From assembly GCF_009833085.1 (NCBI RefSeq), contig NZ_QRBZ01000006.1, positions 1 to 44,336 of the forward strand: 44,336 nucleotides of DNA, given 5' to 3'. The notes beneath the pieces are model-generated. The model was not told the DNA's origin. It saw only the letters and a program-made list of their open reading frames with translations, and did not search any database. This document shows, in pieces, positions 41,678 through 44,336 of the stretch; position 1 is the stretch's first letter; every line of letters starts with the position of its first letter. Source of the DNA: Nitrosomonas oligotropha. GTDB lineage: Bacteria > Pseudomonadota > Gammaproteobacteria > Burkholderiales > Nitrosomonadaceae. The translations under genes were made by a program, and so were the position numbers.

Positions 41678-42894
41678 TCTTTTTTATTCAGTGGGTTGTA
41701 TAGCAGATGAATATGTTTGATCAAACGCCGTGCTTGCTCTATTTTAGATGCTTTGGGAAGAACGTGCTTACCGGCGCCATCCAATAAAATCAATTCGCTT
41801 TCATCGGAACCGATCGCGTCCTGCGCCAAATTAGCCACCACTAGCGGCACATTCTTTTTGCGCCGCTTTATTGCCGCGTTCTCTTCAAGATTCTCTGTTT
41901 CCGCTGCGAAACCGACGCAGAAAGGCGGTTTCGGCAAATTTGCCACCGTTTCCAGTATATCCACGGTAGGAACCAGCTCCAACAGTAGTTTGCCAGCAGA
42001 TTTCTTTATCTTTTGCTGACTGAGCTGGGCTGCGCGGTAATCCGCAACGGCAGCCACACTGATAAAAATATCGGCTTGCGCTATTTCCGCTTGCACTGCA
42101 CGCAGCATGTCCTCGGCGCCGACCACTGCGATGAATTGGCTGACGGCAGGCGGCGCCAAGCATACCGGTCCGGAAATAAGCGTAACGGTTGCACCGGCCT
42201 CTGCTGCCGCTTGTGCAATGGCGTAGCCCATCTTTCCGGAACTGCGGTTGGATATTCCTCGCACTGCATCGATCGCTTCAAATGTAGGGCCTGCGGTCAG
42301 TAAAACTCTTTTGCCCTGCAACAACGGAGCGGTTTGAAGAATCATTTGCACGGCTTCGGCCAGTTCATCGGCTTCCAGCATGCGCCCCATTCCTATTTCA
42401 CCGCAGGCTTGCTCACCGCTGGCTGGACCAGCTATTGTTATGCCATCTTGCCGCAGCAGGGATAAATTGCGCTGGGTCGCCGGATTCTCCCACATTTGCC
42501 GGTTCATTGCGGGCGCTACCATCAAAGGACAATCCCGCGCCAGACACAGTGTCGTCAGCAGATCATCGGCCATGCCATGGGCCAGTTTGGCGATAAAATC
42601 CGCGCTGGCCGGTGCTGCCAAAATCATATCGGCATCGCGGGACAGGTTGATGTGCGCCATATTATGCAGGGCATTGGTATCCCATAGATCGGTATAGACA
42701 GGATTGCCGGTCAAAGACTGAAAAGTGACGGGGCCGACAAAACGGCAAGCAGCTTGCGTCATAACCGTTTGCACATCAATTCCGCCTTGCGTCAGCAGAC
42801 GGGCCAATTCCGCTGCTTTGTAAGCGGCTACACCGCCGGTTACCCCCAGTACTACACGTTTTTTCGATGCAGAAGACGCATATGCGGCCATCAT
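41674..42894 (-). CDS. coaBC: Bifunctional phosphopantothenoylcysteine decarboxylase/synthase
   Basis: A 406-residue enzyme catalysing two steps of coenzyme A synthesis. The N-terminal CoaC flavoprotein (about 1-185) has [14 protein letters not shown], the active-site His in [12 protein letters not shown], and [14 protein letters not shown]. The C-terminal CoaB has [26 protein letters not shown] and the Lys in AAVADYR...KIKK. The frame opens at a TTG (42900), but ATG 42894 is the better start, with GGAAT upstream. It is the first gene of an operon with dut and the DUF192 gene, and divergent from radC. Confidence 0.95.
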   Translation of the reverse strand: MMAAYASSASKKRVVLGVTGGVAAYKAAELARLLTQGGIDVQTVMTQAACRFVGPVTFQSLTGNPVYTDLWDTNALHNMAHINLSRDADMILAAPASADFIAKLAHGMADDLLTTLCLARDCPLMVAPAMNRQMWENPATQRNLSLLRQDGITIAGPASGEQACGEIGMGRMLEADELAEAVQMILQTAPLLQGKRVLLTAGPTFEAIDAVRGISNRSSGKMGYAIAQAAAEAGATVTLISGPVCLAPPAVSQFIAVVGAEDMLRAVQAEIAQADIFISVAAVADYRAAQLSQQKIKKSAGKLLLELVPTVDILETVANLPKPPFCVGFAAETENLEENAAIKRRKKNVPLVVANLAQDAIGSDESELILLDGAGKHVLPKASKIEQARRLIKHIHLLYNPLNKKE

Positions 42895-43100
42895 AAGCAA
42901 AATTCCAAAATAAACTTAGTCCAATCAATATACTAAAATCAAGAAATAATAGACAACCCGGCACATGACTTATCTATTCTACTCAATACGGCTGCGTCCG
43001 GTGCCGCTATCAGTTACCACTGCCGCTGTTTTGGGTCAGGTTGCAAGCGATCTTTGACTACCGGCAGCGATTCTTATTTTACATGACACAGCAATTCACT

Positions 43101-43775
43101 ATGGCGATTACCAATTGGCCGGTATCCGAACGGCCACGCGAGAAATTATTACAAAAAGGCGCTACTGCCCTTTCGGATACCGAGCTACTGGCGATTTTCC
43201 TGCGCACCGGGATCACGGGTAAAAGTGCCGTGGATCTCGCGCGGGAATTACTTTCACATTTTGGCAGCTTAACCAATGTATTCGCTGCCAGTCAAACCAG
43301 TTTCTGCCAAATACCGGGAATGGGTATTGCAAAATATGCACAGCTGCAAGCCGTATTAGAAATGGCTAGGCGCTCACTCAACGAGGAGTTGAAAAGCGGC
43401 GATGCAATGAATTCTCCCGGATTGGTCCGGGATTTCCTGCGCTTAAGCCTGGCAAACAAACAGCACGAGGTATTTCTCGGCATTTTTCTCGACGCCAAAA
43501 ACCATACGATCGTCAGTGAAGAGTTGTTCAGCGGCACACTGACACAAGCCAGCGTTTATCCGCGAGAAGTGGTCAAGCGTGCTTTACATCATAACGCCGC
43601 CGCAATAATCTTCGCGCACAATCATCCATCCGGGGTTGCTGAGCCCAGTCATGCAGACAAAGTATTAACTCAATCCTTGAAACAAGCATTAGCCATGATC
43701 GATGTTAAAGTATTGGATCACTTTATCGTAGGCAATGGCACTGCTTTCTCATTTGCAGAGAATGATTTAATTTGA
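43101..43775 (+). CDS. radC: RadC family JAB/MPN-domain protein
   Basis: A 224-residue protein with an N-terminal helix-hairpin-helix region ([14 protein letters not shown], and [14 protein letters not shown]) and a C-terminal JAB metalloprotease-like domain with the metal motif HNHPSG then SHAD. Despite the name a DNA repair role is not supported; the biochemical function is unclear. The frame is open from 43041 (TTG) and has an ATG at 43083, but [17 protein letters not shown] starting at 43101 matches the usual family N-terminus. No strong ribosome site is visible for any of them. Confidence 0.92.
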   Translation: MAITNWPVSERPREKLLQKGATALSDTELLAIFLRTGITGKSAVDLARELLSHFGSLTNVFAASQTSFCQIPGMGIAKYAQLQAVLEMARRSLNEELKSGDAMNSPGLVRDFLRLSLANKQHEVFLGIFLDAKNHTIVSEELFSGTLTQASVYPREVVKRALHHNAAAIIFAHNHPSGVAEPSHADKVLTQSLKQALAMIDVKVLDHFIVGNGTAFSFAENDLI

Positions 43776-43833
43776 GTTAATCAGGCGAATCAGGATATAA
43801 TCTTCGTTTCTAAGAATTCTGGAGTGCGCTAAC

Positions 43834-44070
43834 ATGGCACGAGTATGTGAAATAACTGGCAAAAAGCCAATGTCAGGACATAATGTTTCTCACGCAAACA
43901 ATAAAACTAAAAGGCGTTTCCTGCCCAATTTGCAACGCCGCAGATTTTGGGTTGAAAGCGAAAGCCGCTGGATTAGTTTACGATTAACTAATGCTGCATT
44001 GCGTACTATCGATAAGAATGGTATTGACGCGGTATTGGCAAAATTGCGCGCTGAAGGTAAAGGCATTTAA
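43834..44070 (+). CDS. rpmB: 50S ribosomal protein L28
   Basis: A 78-residue large-subunit protein: [39 protein letters not shown] and [20 protein letters not shown] are the conserved blocks. It is followed 35 bases later by rpmG, the usual pairing. The typical radC-rpmB-rpmG order supports all three calls. Confidence 0.97.
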   Translation: MARVCEITGKKPMSGHNVSHANNKTKRRFLPNLQRRRFWVESESRWISLRLTNAALRTIDKNGIDAVLAKLRAEGKGI

Positions 44071-44105
44071 GAAACTAACCACAGGTCAGTTAAGGAGTTA
44101 GCATT

Positions 44106-44261
44106 ATGCGTGAAAAAATTAAACTTGAATCCTCGGCAGGTACGGGACATTTTTATACAACAACCAAGAACAAACGTGCAAAGCCCGAGAAATTGGAGTT
44201 GATGAAATTTGACCCTGTTGCAAGGAAACACGTTAAGTACAAAGAAACAAAGCTCAAATAA
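44106..44261 (+). CDS. rpmG: 50S ribosomal protein L33
   Basis: A 51-residue protein, [20 protein letters not shown] to [11 protein letters not shown]. It is the Cys-free form of L33 (no CxxC zinc pairs), as in most proteobacteria. GGAG stands about nine bases before the ATG. It ends just before a strong terminator. Confidence 0.96.
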   Translation: MREKIKLESSAGTGHFYTTTKNKRAKPEKLELMKFDPVARKHVKYKETKLK

Positions 44262-44280
44262 TACCAGCAACAACGAGCGC

Positions 44281-44314
44281 AATAAAAAAACCCGCCGTAG
44301 CGGGTTTTTTTATT
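44281..44314. terminator. Bidirectional terminator after rpmG
   Basis: AAAAAAACCCGC and GCGGGTTTTTTT form a perfect 12-base stem around CGTA, with A and T tracts making it active in both directions. It closes the rpmB-rpmG transcript. Confidence 0.92.
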
Positions 44315-44336
44315 GCGCAACTTCCGTTCAGTCAAT

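Overview
The window looks like the chromosome of an ammonia-oxidising betaproteobacterium close to Nitrosomonas. This is inferred from gene content and order (tRNA-Leu/rnr/rlmB/argS, gmk-rpoZ-spoT, a ypjD-like gene divergent from ffh, coaBC-dut facing radC-rpmB-rpmG) and from two PEP-CTERM proteins. No rRNA or ammonia-oxidation gene is present to prove it.

Layout. (1) 1-2.8 kb: a zinc alcohol dehydrogenase and a membrane acyltransferase. (2) 2.8-9.8 kb, minus strand: a complete type I restriction-modification locus (hsdM, hsdS, hsdR). Between hsdS and hsdR lie a GIY-YIG protein and a cluster of REP-type palindromes; another member of that palindrome family sits in frame inside hsdM. (3) 10.0-12.8 kb: a compact cluster of a Ddl-like ATP-grasp ligase, a GNAT acetyltransferase, a DapF-like epimerase and a small membrane protein, which may form an uncharacterised amino-acid or dipeptide pathway. 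(4) 13.1-14.6 kb: a TIGR03118-type PEP-CTERM protein and a 50-residue membrane peptide. (5) about 14.8-26.5 kb: a P4-like integrative element at the 3' end of tRNA-Leu(CAG). (6) 26.5-44.3 kb: conserved housekeeping genes: rnr, rlmB, argS, a SPOR protein, dsbA, an HDOD protein, gmk, rpoZ, spoT, ypjD-like, ffh, a DUF192 protein, dut, coaBC, radC, rpmB and rpmG.

The integrative element is the most interesting part. It has a tyrosine integrase at one end. A replication/regulation module at the other end holds an AlpA-type regulator, small overlapping ORFs, and a 943-residue TOPRIM/DUF927 primase-helicase overlapped by a Cys-containing downstream gene. Cargo lies between them: a TIR-like (ThsB/DUF1863-type) protein with an 82-residue partner, a C-terminal remnant of a second integrase, a DUF3494 ice-binding-like PEP-CTERM protein, and unknown small genes. 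No capsid, tail, terminase or conjugation gene is visible, so it looks like a satellite-type or integrative-mobilisable island.

Two sequence structures in the element stand out. First, about 140 bp is present twice in inverted orientation (16271-16410 and 25506-25645). Each copy has three GTAGGGC iterons at exact 9-bp spacing, a further single copy, and a perfect 16-bp palindrome. They sit beside the integrase and inside the gene after the primase, and are candidate ori/crr-like binding sites for the primase-helicase. Second, an 11-bp perfect inverted repeat hides the Shine-Dalgarno sequence of the AlpA-type regulator, which suggests RNA-level control of its expression.
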